NCBI GenBank assembly: GCA_021399435.1
Contig: JAJTUP010000029.1
Coordinates: forward strand, 248,001-312,000
Direction of reading: 5' to 3'
Origin: Diaporthe sp. PMI_573
Taxonomy: Eukaryota; Ascomycota; Sordariomycetes; Diaporthales; Diaporthaceae
Length of the DNA stretch: 64,000 bases
Under the pieces are notes generated by a model that was given only the letters and a program-made list of their open reading frames with translations, was not told the origin of the DNA and did not search any database. The position numbers and the translations under genes were made by a program. Positions 10,889-21,933 of the stretch are shown in pieces (the first letter of the stretch is position 1; every line of letters begins with the position of its first letter).

Positions 10889-11569
10889 CTTCGCGTTCTT
10901 TTATCGCTTGTTCGCACTGCAGAGATGCGGGCTTCGCCGCAGGTAGAATATATGTAGATACTCTGGCTGGTTTAATTGCTTTGATCTCTACTTCCAAGCA
11001 CAGAATGATTTAAAGACAGTTGGCCACTTCCTCACTTCGCAGTTTCTATTAATATTCAGTATAGTATATATAACTGCCTAATCACTGTCTAGTAGTTGGG
11101 AAGGGTATTACGAGGCTTGCCGACTAGGTATTAGTTAGGACCTATAAGGCTGCTAGTGTGGCACGGCTGATGAACCAATTATAAAAGCGGCAGCGCCGAC
11201 CGCATCACAGGTATTACATATGTACACACACCCCTAGATATGTAGGCTTGATTCACAGCCACTGGCACTGCCTTCAGCACTGCCTGAATATCTACATATG
11301 TAGGTAGACAGCCCCCATGGTGGGGTCGGGCTCAATGAGGCTTCGCACCTAATTCATCTGCTCTCGGTGAGCCACCTGTCAGCACCACTACCCTAGGTAA
11401 ACCCTCTCATTGTGAGATCCTGCTTCCACGCTTCTGCTCCATTGTAACACTTCATCAAGTAATCGTCAACACCTAGGGTGACTAAATCTCTCAGTACGTG
11501 GATTTTATCTTGTTATTGTATGGTGAATTGGACTCATTATCTATCACTAACACCTCAGATCCTTAGACC
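10889..11569. other. Intergenic region
   Basis: AT-rich spacer with a small palindrome CTACATATGTAG near 11292 and poly-CA near 11223. No gene seen. It separates the pantothenate-type genes from the NLR-like genes. Confidence 0.45.
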
Positions 11570-12667
11570 ATGACAAGTTCGGAATCAGACCCCCCACCGG
11601 CTGACGATTTCACCGTCGGCCTGGTCTACGTCAAACCGTTGGAGATGCGGGCACTCACCATGATGCTAGACGAGCGGTATCGTTCTGGGATGGCCAGAGC
11701 CCATGGCGACAATAACGATTACGTTCTGGGTCGCATTGGCGACCATAACGTCGTCGTCGTGGGGCCCCCGCGTGGGGAGCAAGGGACCGTTGCCACCGCT
11801 CAGACTGTCACAAGCATTCGCTTGACGTTCCAAAATGTTACCGTTGGGCTCCTAGTTGGAATCGGCGGTGGCATTCCACACTATCCAAAGAACGACGTCC
11901 GCCTCGGTGACGTCGTCGTTGGAGCGCCTGAGACCGGTCCTGCTGTGGTTCAGTACGACTTTGGAAAGAGGACAGCTGACGGGAGGTTCGAGATTACCGG
12001 AACCCTCGCTAAACCGCCGCGCCTGTTGCTCAATGTCGTCAATAAAGTCGAGGACAAATATGATTACTTGCAAGAGGGCGATGATGATGTGCTCAAGGTC
12101 CATCTGTCTCGTTTTCTGCAGTACCCAAGATTAAGGAGAGAATACGACAGGCCCCAGGTCCCAGACAGGCTCTTCCAAGCATCTTTCACCCATCAACCCG
12201 AAACCGTGTGCGCCGACCATTTAATCGACATGGAAGTGATCCGAGAGGCGAGGGAGAACAAAGACCATATTGTCGTTCACTACAGTACGATTCTATCCGG
12301 CGATACGCTCATGAAAAACCCAGCGGAGCGTGATCTTCTGAGCGGGAAGCACAACAATGCGCTCTGCTTGGAAATGGAGGCCGCTGGGCTCACGGACGTG
12401 TTTCCGTGTTTGGTTATCCGTGGAATCTCGGATTATACGGACTCCCACAAGAACGACGCCTGGCAGAAGTTTGCGGCTGCGGCGGCAGCAGCATATGCGC
12501 GGGAGATCTTGCTCAATATGGCGAAACAGATGCCCCGATCCAAGGACCGTGAGCGCCAATACACAGGTCCGAAAAACAGTCATTTGATGTCGGTAGGCTA
12601 TGCCGGTCAAATGACGACCAATAACTTCGGCGACAATAATGGGCACATGACAAACCACTTCGCATAA
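11570..12667 (+). CDS. Stand-alone PNP_UDP (nucleoside phosphorylase superfamily) protein with Asn/Gly-rich tail
   Basis: Single exon, 365 aa. Residues 10-320 form the MTA/SAH-nucleosidase-like fold used as N-terminal effector in many fungal NLR (STAND) proteins: VGIGGGIP, GDVVVGAPE, CLEMEAAGL (ribose binding) and RGISDYTDSHKND with the catalytic aspartate. Usually a NACHT or NB-ARC and repeats follow; here the protein ends after a 30-residue polar tail rich in Asn, Gly, Met and Thr (NNFGDNNGHMTNHF). So it is either a truncated NLR or a free effector. The tail composition recalls short amyloid signalling motifs that pair effectors with NLRs in fungi, but I cannot match it to a named motif. 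Its neighbours are other self-recognition relics. Confidence 0.85.
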   Translation: MTSSESDPPPADDFTVGLVYVKPLEMRALTMMLDERYRSGMARAHGDNNDYVLGRIGDHNVVVVGPPRGEQGTVATAQTVTSIRLTFQNVTVGLLVGIGGGIPHYPKNDVRLGDVVVGAPETGPAVVQYDFGKRTADGRFEITGTLAKPPRLLLNVVNKVEDKYDYLQEGDDDVLKVHLSRFLQYPRLRREYDRPQVPDRLFQASFTHQPETVCADHLIDMEVIREARENKDHIVVHYSTILSGDTLMKNPAERDLLSGKHNNALCLEMEAAGLTDVFPCLVIRGISDYTDSHKNDAWQKFAAAAAAAYAREILLNMAKQMPRSKDRERQYTGPKNSHLMSVGYAGQMTTNNFGDNNGHMTNHFA

Positions 12668-12784
12668 TCTCCTTTATTTCTGAACCGTTGGCGAGGAAAC
12701 AGGGATATAACTCAATCGTAGCCTGTCATAGAGTCCCTTCTTCAACATGTTGCTACCTACACACAAAACAGAAAAGACAAAACT

Positions 12785-14188
12785 TTAGGAGATGACGAGA
12801 GACTTGATCGCAGAGAACAGCCCATCTCCTCCTTGCCACGGTGCCCTTGAAGATTGTACATTTCTGTTCCTATTGAATGTTGGCCCCACGCCACGCACAG
12901 TACTCCAGCCAGTACGGATGCCGACTCCTCCACCCACGCGGACACGATATGGTCGCTCACGATATGTCGCATTGTGGGCCGCGACCAGTATGTTCTTGAC
13001 GTCGTGGAGCTGTTGTCCAAATTGTTTCAGGCTGAACAGCTCCTGGATCCTGCGGTCGACGTCGGCCTGGTCCATGACCGCTCTTACGCCTCCGCGACGG
13101 CCCATGGTAGCTGTCAGCGTCTTCACGAGCTCCTCGTGGCGGCGACGGTCTTCCTGGAGGTTCATGAGGCGGCGCTCGTTCCCAAGCGCCGAAAGATGGC
13201 TTTTTCTCGCGGCGTGGATCTTGGTCTCCTCGTCCTTGACGAGCATGTCGAAGTACGCCAGGGTTGCGTCGTTGTACGCGGTGATGGAGTGCTCCTTGAG
13301 GAAGAGACCGAACTCGACGGCCGTCTGACGGATCTTCTCGTGCTCGGCCTGGTGCTCCTCGACTTCCTTGTTGATCTGGTGGATCGCCGTGGTCCGGAGC
13401 GTGGTGTCGTCGTCGTGCGATGTGAGCTGCTTCTCGATCTGAGGGTCCAGTATCGTCGCAGTGTATTCCTCCAGCTCGACTATGACGTGCATGTGTTCCA
13501 TCCAATGATGCTTGCAGCCGTTACATGTGCCAGTTTCGTCGTCCATCGCCCAGCAATGTATTAGACCCGGGTCAGCGACGCGTTCGATCTGCACGTTGTT
13601 CAAATAGCATTCTTTGTGGCAATGTGTCTTATAGTTCGTAACAACCGTACCGGTGCCGGTGCCATCGTCCTGAACCTCGATACAGCTTTCATTCTTGCAG
13701 ACGGTTCTGGGGAGTGTTAAAGGCACAGCCCTGAATTGTGTCCTCTCAAGGTTCAACCGTCGCCGCAAATCCTCTCCAGATAGGCGTAGATTCTCCAGTT
13801 CAGCCTTTTGATCCTCACAACGCGCCATATTAGCGCGGATCATCTGTGAGACATCCGCCATTGGCTTTGTAAGCTCTAAGATTAGCTGTCGCGCCCTGTT
13901 AAGGCTGACGGTGTTTTTGACGCTGTGCGATGGGCTCGATTTGAAATGCTGGACCAACCGAAGGGTCTCTTCCCTGGAGTGTTGCCAGCTGCGGTCAAAA
14001 TCCTTCTTATTCGGCAGCGGAACACCTTTTTTGAGCACAGCCAGATACCTGAAAGCCTCGGAATCAAAATAGTAGGTCGTTTTGGTGGTCAATCGGAGGC
14101 CAACATCCGAGTGCTGACTGAGAAGAGCTTTTAAAGGGCCGAAGGTATCACCTGGTGTGTAATTCGATATGCGAGTGTTGGTAAAGCT
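12785..14188 (-). pseudogene. DUF8206-type protein lacking its N-terminal GTPase domain (truncated remnant)
   Basis: A long minus-strand frame is open from a TGA at 14191-14189 down to the stop at 12785. It carries a family signature (TPGDTFGPLKALL, YYFDSEAFRYLA, then a Cys/His zinc-like block with CKNESC, THCHKECY and CNGCKHHWMEHMH, then long coiled-coil helices). As I recall, the full fungal proteins begin with a P-loop AIG1/septin-like GTPase domain; that part is missing. No in-frame ATG exists before 13861, and the conserved FTNTR segment directly follows the TGA, as if cut or frameshifted. The start of the facing AAA+ gene (14216) occupies the lost 5' region. A product from the ATG at 13861 would have 358 aa. 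Function unknown. Confidence 0.7.
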
Positions 14189-14215
14189 TCAAGATAATGT
14201 TGGACACGGAACAGC

Positions 14216-16546
14216 ATGGCTACTAATGATGTAGTCCTCCGCCTTGTGCAAAGTTGCAAGATAAGTGAGGAACGGGCTATCGCCCTGCTCCAGGTGAGAA
14301 GTACCTACAGCAGCACATGTCCGGGGACTCATACTAACTGGAGATCAGAAGTACCATAACGACCCCGAAAACGTCAAGGCTCATCTAGCCATGCTGTCAC
14401 GATACTGTCCCGTCACTCGCCCATCCACCGGCACTGTTGGTCCAACCCCTGGCGTAGCAAGTCAGGTAGCCTCCCCTCCGGTTCCGTCTGGGAAAAATCA
14501 GAATACATGGTCGAACTCCCGCCCCTTAGGATCAGTGAGTCCTCTGAAGGTGGGGTCCAGCGATGGGCTACCTGGCGACAGTTCGCCGCCATGGGACGTC
14601 GCAGCTGAGAAGGGCAAAGTCGTCCGCTTCGCCGTGCCTCCCGAGGAGGGGCCGGACGAGACCAGGGTTGTCCTCGAAATGCCGGGTCCACAAATATGGT
14701 GCGCCCTCGAAAATGATACCGAGAAAGAATGGGACTTCAAACTTCCGAAGATTCCACAGCCCTCCTCAGAAGGACTTGTCAATACTGCTGAGGGCCTCGA
14801 TCTCCAAGCACTTGTGGGAGGAGTGCAACACGGGTGGAACGCGCATGTTGTTTCTAATTATCTGAAAAGATTTGACCAACAACATCTGAGGGAGGCGCTC
14901 AATCGCCCTGTGGAGGGTGTCCCTTCCATATTCTACCCCGTCTCGACGAATGACGAGGCGATAGTCCGACTCTGGCCTGCTAATGGCGGCGATGTCAATG
15001 CCGTTCATCCTTCAGGAGTTCCACTCCTTGCTTTCGCGATTGTCAACAGCCAAAATATTGGGGCTGATACAACACAGATGGTGGCTATACTTCTGGGTCT
15101 CGGCGCACCTCCCGAGACGATTCCTCGTGCATGCTACAAGCCACAAATCGAGGAGCTCTCCGGGAAGAAGCAGAAGAAAAACTCTCCGGATGAAAGTGAA
15201 GATCCAGATCCAGATTGGTTCACCGAAGAGGTCAAAAAGAAAATCTTGCAAGCGATAAATCTCACCCAGCAATACTATCTCTCCAAAGCCAGCAAGACGA
15301 AGCGACCCTCTCGACGGAAGAATCAGGTCGCTAGGCGGCGGGACGCTGAGCCTCTTCTCGGCATACCGTACTTCCTGGTTGGACAATCCCTCGCGTCTAG
15401 CCGCCTGCTCCAGAAGTTCCTGACGCACCTCGCCAAAGGGAGCAGTCAGACGCCTCTTGTACTGGCTTTTGCTGGACCCAGCGGCCATGGCAAGACCGAG
15501 CTGGCCAGGCGCCTGGGGCGCCTCCTCTCGCTGGAGCTCGAAATCGTCGACTGTACCATCTTCACCAAGGAGATTGAACTATTTGGTCCCCGTAAGCCCT
15601 ACCATGGTGCTAGCGAGGGTTCCCCACTCAACAATTTCCTCGCGCGTCATTCGGGGGAGCGATCTATTGTCTTCTTCGGCGAGTTTGAAAAGACCACCCC
15701 GGATATCCATCAGGCATTGCTACTGCCTTTTGATAGCGGTAATGAATCACTACTTGAACATTAGCTTTCACAATCTTGTATAACACTTGGCGGCTAATAT
15801 TAGCTACAGGGGAGTACCAAGACCGCAGAGACCGTAGCACGGTTGACTGTTCCCAGACCATCTTCGTTCTTGCTACCAACGCGATGGGCCGGGATATTCA
15901 GGACTTCTGCGCCGACAAAGAGGCGATATTCAGCGATCACATGGAGCTCCAGGACAAAGCGGCCAAGGAAATCTAAGATTATCAAGAACGGCTTCCGATC
16001 GAAATTTGGGGCGAGTGTTCCTTCAACCTCCGAGTCACAGAGAAACTCCCATTCCCCTTGAGGGGTCGCCTCTGACATAAAGTATACATAGGCCCCACTG
16101 ACAGGACGCGTCTCTGACTTCATATTCTTCCTGCCATTCTCGGTCTTGGAACAGACTGTGGTGGCGCATAAGTGAGTTCTTTCTTGTTTAGTTGTTGACA
16201 GAAATGAGCAACATTCAATTTGCCTGACAAACAAGCAAGGTTCCTGTTGGAGCTGTGCAAGCAGGTGCGCGAGCCGGTCCGTCTCACCGAAGACAGTGAT
16301 GAACAACTCCTGGGAGACGTCCAATTGCGGTTGCCGCGCGAGGGCGCCGTCTGCCGCGCTCTCGCTGAGGCCAGCTACAACACCAACCTCGGCGCACGCA
16401 GTCTCAAGACCGCCATCGAGGAGGTGCGGGAGAAGCTTACAGAGGCGTATCTGGATGAAGACGATGAAATCACAGAGGGCGGAGGGCTTCAAGCCTTCGC
16501 CTTGGAAGAAATAGGCGGTGAAGTCACAGTCGTTCGAGTCACTTGA
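14216..16546 (+). pseudogene. Ankyrin/ClpB-like AAA+ ATPase gene with a one-base frameshift and degenerate Walker B
   Basis: Exons 14216-14293, 14349-15738, 15810-16016, 16092-16171 and 16240-16546 splice cleanly except for one extra base near 15974, where the frame meets TAA (15974-15976) while homology (KIIKNGFRSKFGA) continues in the next frame. The N-terminal third is unconserved, followed by one ankyrin-like unit (NGGDVNAVHPSGVPLLAFAI), then an AAA_2 module: Walker A GPSGHGKTELA at 402-412, Walker B SIVFFGEFEKT at 465-475 with Gly470 where the family has Asp, sensor-like FVLATN, and the ClpB C-terminal helical end (LGARSLKTAIEEV). It is probably a decaying member of the fungal ankyrin-ClpB family, unless the base is a sequencing error. 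Confidence 0.75.
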
Positions 16547-17596
16547 AAAGTATCAGCCGCCCGCAAGAATGTATTGGGCCAGGGAAGGAATAACTAACGC
16601 AGGAAAGCTGGAAGCGGCAATGGAGAAGGGCCTTTGAGCCAGATAGTCAAACAATCTGAAGTTTGTTTACTTGTCATTTTAGACCTACCATAGAGAACAT
16701 AACGTTTTTGGGCGGTCAACTTGTCGGGTGTAAACCAGTCGCTCAAAGGCCTGGGGCGGGCGAGGCTACAGGTGCTCAAGTCCAGCGAGTCAGGTGGTTC
16801 GGTTGCACGATGCATTGACTACTACGACAGAACCGAATTACAATTCACATCTTTCGACTCCTGGTTCTCGTCTCCGACTACCTGTCTGCTGCTATGGAGA
16901 AAGGTGAGAAATGATACCAGGTGGAAAGCCCCTATCGGGACCCTAGGAGATATTTGTCCACTACCAGTACTCTAGTAAGCCTACAAAGACTAAAAGGGGG
17001 GCCCCCGCTCGCCGGAGGCATTTCGCGTAGTCCTGTGTACGCGAAACGCCTCCGGCTCACCCCCGACAAAAGGGTTGGCTGCGGATCGACGTCGCACGGG
17101 GAGTCAATTATGCAAGGAATAAGCAGGATGATAGACAGCCCGAGTCGGGTAGCACATGCGGAAAACCAAAACGCATGAGTAACAGCTTAAATCCGTCCGT
17201 ATTACGCGTACTTGCGCGCGTTTTCGAAAAAGTTTAATCCGAGGCCGGGTTAGCAGCGCCTCTGTGCGCAGCCCTCCACCTTTCCGGGACAAGTCTTAAC
17301 GGCGAGATCTCCGAGGCCCGAGGTGACGGCCGGCTCCCCTTTTTTCTCATTTTCCAAGCCCTTTTAAGCACCTGGGACCCATTTTGCCTACTCGGATTGC
17401 GCGGATGGAATAGCTTAACCCAGGTTTCCGTCATCTTATCAATCTGATCAGTCCTCGCTAGTCACCGCACATCGGCCCTGCATCCGTTATGAGACAGACC
17501 GCTTGACTATTTAAGACATCACTGCTCTTCCTGACCCTCGGCATCGTTGCATCATTATTGCTAGGAGTCTTTCTCGATACTAGATCTCCTACGAAA
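16547..17596. other. Intergenic region with a GC-rich hairpin
   Basis: No gene recognised. Holds the strong inverted repeat at 17011-17056 flanked by G5C5 runs, and the 5' flank of the oxidoreductase gene. Confidence 0.45.
17011..17056. repeat. Inverted repeat, 19-bp stem with 8-nt loop
   Basis: Arm 1 is 17011-17029 (GCCGGAGGCATTTCGCGTA) and arm 2 is 17038-17056. They are complementary with a single mismatch that becomes a wobble pair in one RNA strand. GGGGG before and CCCCC after the arms could lengthen the stem. Confidence 0.8.
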
Positions 17597-19218
17597 ATGG
17601 CTGTCGGACTGAGGAATGTCGTGGTCATTGGTGGATCATATGTTGGGATTGTAAGCCAGCGTGCAAACCCGCAATGCATACTGGTGCACTACACAATGAA
17701 ACATCATACTAACAAGGACGACGAGATAGAACGCAGCCAAGGAACTCGCCAACGTACTGCCTGCAACGCATCGTGTGAGTGCAATCAGATTCCCGGATAG
17801 GTTCTAAATTACTAAGAACATTACAGGTACTCCTTATCGACCCTCACAGCCATTTCAACCACCTCTTTGCTTTTGTAAGTTAAGTCACTATCCCTTTACG
17901 CGTGTTCGTTCCGTGATCGAAGCAGTTCAAACGCGACCACCATCTGCCTCCAAGGAGAATCAGAGTCTGACAGTCCCAAACGCGAACTTTTGCGGACGGC
18001 ATCGACACAACCCTTCGCAATCGCTTTACGCATGCACTTGGACAATATTGCTCCCCGCTGGCCCACTGTAGAACACGTCAATGCTAACGAGACAAGCCAC
18101 GATTCGCCATCCTGCCTGACTACGAGCACAAGGCATTCATCCCGTATTCGGGGCTATTCAATGGAACGCCAAATAAAGACCTGCATGCATTCGTGCAAGC
18201 CAAGGTCGTATCACTCAAGTCGAAGGAGTTGACTCTGGACCGGGAATGGCAGGGCTCAAAGCAGCTGTCATTTGAGTATCTCGTCGCCGCGACGGGCACG
18301 CGCCTCGCTGCGCCCGGTTCCATGCCGTCGGATGAGAAGGCACCCGCGGTGGAGTACCTCAAGAAGTACAACCAAGGCATCAAGAACTCAAAGTCGGTGA
18401 TCCTTATCGGGGGTGGCGCCGTTGGCGTCCAGATGGCGTGTGACCTCAAGGAGATCTACCCGGACAAGGAGGTCACGCTGGTCCACTCGCGGGACCACAT
18501 CATGCCGGTATACCACGAGAAGCTGAGCAGCATGATCAAGGAGAGGTTCGCAGAGCTAGGCGTCAAGTTTGTGGGCGGCTCGCGGGTCAACATCCCGGCC
18601 GGAGGATATCCCCTCGGCGAGACAGGGGAGCCCATCACCGTGAGCCTCCAGGACGGAAGGACCCTCACAGCCGACTTTGTCGTCCAGGCGACCGGGCAGA
18701 TCCCCAACACACAGTTCCTCAAGGACCTGACGCCTTCCTCGAACGATTCGCTCATCAACCCCAAGAACGGATTCATCCGAGTCAAGCCGACGCTGCAGTT
18801 CCAAGACGAAGCGCACCCTTACCTCTTTGCCCTCGGAGATGTCGCTGATTCCGGGGCTCACAAGGCGGCCCGTCCTGGGTTCGCCCAGGCTCAGGCGGTA
18901 GCGAAGAACATCCAAGCGATGGTCGACGGCAGGCAGCCCAGCGAGGAGATTGTGGTTGGGCCGGCTGGCATCCACTTGACTCTGGGATTGGTAAGTCCCA
19001 ACGAAGTAGCGCCGACATCTTTTTCTTCCTCTTTTTGGGATTGACTGACAGTCTGTGGACAGACCAAAAACACCATTTTCAGGAACCCAGATCCTAAGGC
19101 TGGAGATGCGGAGCCTTTTATCAACTTGAAGGATGACGGAAGTGCCGACATGAGCATCGATTCTGTCTGGGAGAGGCGCGGCGTTAAAGTGACTGACCCA
19201 AGGGACTATCATTTGTAG
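17597..19218 (+). CDS. AIF/FSP1-like FAD-dependent NAD(P)H oxidoreductase
   Basis: Five exons: 17597-17650, 17730-17774, 17827-17874, 18097-18990, 19063-19218, giving 398 aa. Pyridine-nucleotide-disulfide oxidoreductase fold: FAD site VVVIGGSYVG at the very N-terminus, VAATGTRLAAPG, NAD(P)-binding VILIGGGAVGVQMA, and the C-terminal FAD segment LFALGDVADSG. Size and layout fit the AIFM2/AMID branch (quinone or electron-acceptor reductases linked to cell-death and redox control). No redox-active CxxC and no mitochondrial presequence or membrane helix is visible, so it is cytosolic or loosely membrane-bound. The third intron is long (222 bp) for this window. It converges on the sugar-transporter gene. 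Confidence 0.88.
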
Positions 19219-19984
19219 ATGAAAACCGCGGTTTGACTACGATGACTCCGTGTACCCGATAGAGCCATTGCATACCTGGGTAGAGAGTTAGACTCATCAA
19301 CTGTATGCTACGTTCTGCTTTTGAAGGAAGTACCCTTTCTTAGTGAGGTACCAGCATCCAATTAAAGCGCAACTGAAGCTTGAACATCAAATACCAAGTC
19401 ACAGTAAATTCATGCCGCTCTTCCGAGGCCAGTCCTACCTTTTCAACCCTTCCAATTCTCTTTTACATACCAACTGAGGGGGGAAGCATTGTCAATTTCA
19501 ATCTACATTGACATTTGAGTCCGTTGATGCCGTATACGGAATGCGCACCAGGTTCTAGCAGATAGGCATTTCTTCTTTGTGTGCTCGGAGGTTGTGGCAT
19601 TATAGTAACCTAAATGGCCGGCAACCAAGACTTGTTAGTTTAGGACTAATTTCATGTCACATTGTCGCATGACCAAAGTGTGGACAGAATCTAGATGAAA
19701 TCGAAATCCGGGTCTTGACATATGTAAGCCCTTCACTACATTTCTACTATCAAGCTCAGGAATCTAAGATCATGAAGAAGTAGAATATATTCAAAACACA
19801 AATGTCTATCTAAGTGGTCTCGTGGCTTGCTCTTTGTAGCTCATCCCGTCTCGCCTGCGGGCCCAGCTGACGCGCTGCCGGGAAGCACATGGGTCTCGTG
19901 CCATCATCGTCTCGGTCTCATTGATGCAAGTACCTCCTCCACTGAAGCGCTTTATGTATAAAATCTTGAACGGTCTTGAACCCC
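19219..19984. other. Convergent intergenic region
   Basis: 3' flanks of the oxidoreductase and transporter genes, AT-rich. No gene seen. Confidence 0.45.
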
Positions 19985-21933
19985 TTACTCGTTGTCCTGG
20001 ACATCGATGACGGTCGACTTGAACTTCCTGGCCGGGGTCTTGCGGTGGAACAGGATATCGATCTCACGGTACGAGCGGTCCTTGAGCTCGGGCAGGAAGA
20101 AGAAGGCCATGACCCAGCACACGCAGGCGGTGCCGCCCCAGACGAAGCCGCACTTGCCCGCGACGTTCCAGCCCGTCGGGTTGAGCAGCTGCGAGGCGAG
20201 GTAGATCATGGGGATCTCGGTGACGTAGTAGGCGCCGCGGCCGACGCCCGTGCTCAGGGCACGCAGCCTCACCGCCGACGTCTCGGAGATGATGGAGTAG
20301 GTGATGGGACCCAGGGAGCCGGCGTAGACGAACGAGATGAAGATGCCCAAGATAGCCTGGGCGTAGTTTGTCCCGGTGTTCTGGGCGATCGATGCGCAGA
20401 TGCCGAGGAGCATGAGGAAGGTTACGTTCACTCCTGTGCCCCAGAGGTAGATGGTGCGGCGACCGAACCAGGCGGAGATGAACAGGGACCCAACGTTGGC
20501 GACGAATTGGAGGCACGAGTTGATCAGGCCAAGCTGGAAAGAAAAGTTGGTCGACATGCCGGCCTCTATGCTGAGGGTCAGCCATCTAAGTTTGGACATA
20601 TCAGGGGTGGGAGGAAGATGAGAACATACGTTCGAAGAAGAATGTTGCCTGGTTGGCAATCAGGTTACCAGCAAAGTTCTGGGACGTGTAGATCAAGCAA
20701 GTAATTATTGTCCGCCTCAGATCGGTGCCCTTGACAAGGTCGATCAGTTTGGGATCACCGCCTGTCCTGGCTTCAATCTCAACGGTTCGCTCAATCATGG
20801 CAAGCTCGTTCTGGGCATTTATCTTGGATTGGCGTCCAAGACGCTTGATTGAGCGCAGGGCCTCGTCCTTTCGTCCGTGGCGGATGAGCCAGTATGGAGA
20901 CTCGGGCGCGAAGAATATGAGGATCATCAGGGGAGCCTGTACGTGTCAGCTGTAGGAACTTTTGGGAGACACTTGCTGTCTTCACTACTAGGAAGGTCTA
21001 GGGCTTACTGGGAAGATCCACTGCAATGCGAGAGGGATTCGCCAGGACCATTCATCATTCCGCTGGTTGAGGGCATAGGTGGCACCACCGACGATAATGC
21101 TACCGATAGACCAACTCATCTGGAGCGTCGCCGCGCAGGCACTACGGAGAGCCAAAGGGACGATCTCACTGGCGTAGGCGGGAGAATTCGCAATGAAGAA
21201 TCCCCAAGGAACGCCTTCGAAGGCTTGCCCAATGACGAGAACTTCGAGTGATTGGGCCTGGTTGGAGGAGCATGTCAGACAATATATCCTACGGCCAGGG
21301 AGTTAAGTAGCGCGGGATGACTCACGAAAAAGGAAATGAAGATGGTAGCATTCATCATCACCAGGGCCAAGAGAGTAGTCCAGCGGTAGCCGATTCGGTT
21401 GGTGATGGGGCCAGCCAAGAGGACCCCGACAAACGCACCACATTGACCGGCTTGGAAAAGGGAACTCTGCCACTTGGTCTCGATGGACTTGACATCGGAT
21501 CCCGGGACAGGAACACCGTACCTCTCCTTGAAGGCAGGAAGGGCGACAAAGTTGCCGTTGAGGAACATGTCGAAGGACTCCATAACCTGCAAGAAAACAA
21601 GCGTGTTAGCCAAGGTTCTTCCCGCGCACGCAAGCTTTGCACATGCAAGCCCCCCTTCTGGGCATCAGACTGGGCACTTGGCAGGGCGAGGGCGGCACCT
21701 ACAATGGTGAAGCACATGATGAAAGCCCAGAAACAAGCCCACGGATACGTCTTGACGGCCTCCGCAAAGCCCATCTCGTGCTCGCGGTTCTCGCCGTCGA
21801 AGGCATCATGCATCACGTCCGCGTTTTCCAGCACATCGCCGTGGCCGACACCCTTCTCCTTGATGCCAGGTACGTCGACATGTTCGGCCTGGTGCGACCC
21901 CTTGGTCTCCTCGATGTCGCTTTGAGACGACAT
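19985..21933 (-). CDS. MFS sugar transporter, maltose/alpha-glucoside:H+ symporter type
   Basis: Five exons on the minus strand: 21933-21703, 21586-21326, 21257-21009, 20936-20630, 20565-19985; 542 aa. Features of the sugar porter family: acidic cytosolic N-terminus, MESFDMFLNGNFVALPAF in TM1, GPITNRIGYRW after TM2, PESPYWLIRHGRKDEA after TM6, QAGMSTNFSF at TM7 and PELKDRSYREIDILF after TM12. This pattern is that of the MAL permeases, which import maltose, trehalose or other alpha-glucosides at the plasma membrane. The exact sugar is not determined. An in-frame ATG exists 30 bp upstream (21963); the one at 21933 has the better context and is the usual start. Confidence 0.9.

Noticed and set aside
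12792..13564. Long plus-strand open frames opposite the DUF8206 remnant
   Set aside because: Antisense shadows; their residue composition is biased and the minus strand carries the family motifs.
20064..20585. Second 173-aa minus-strand frame within the transporter
   Set aside because: Arg/His/Pro-rich shadow of the transporter's last exon, as expected from GC-rich third positions.
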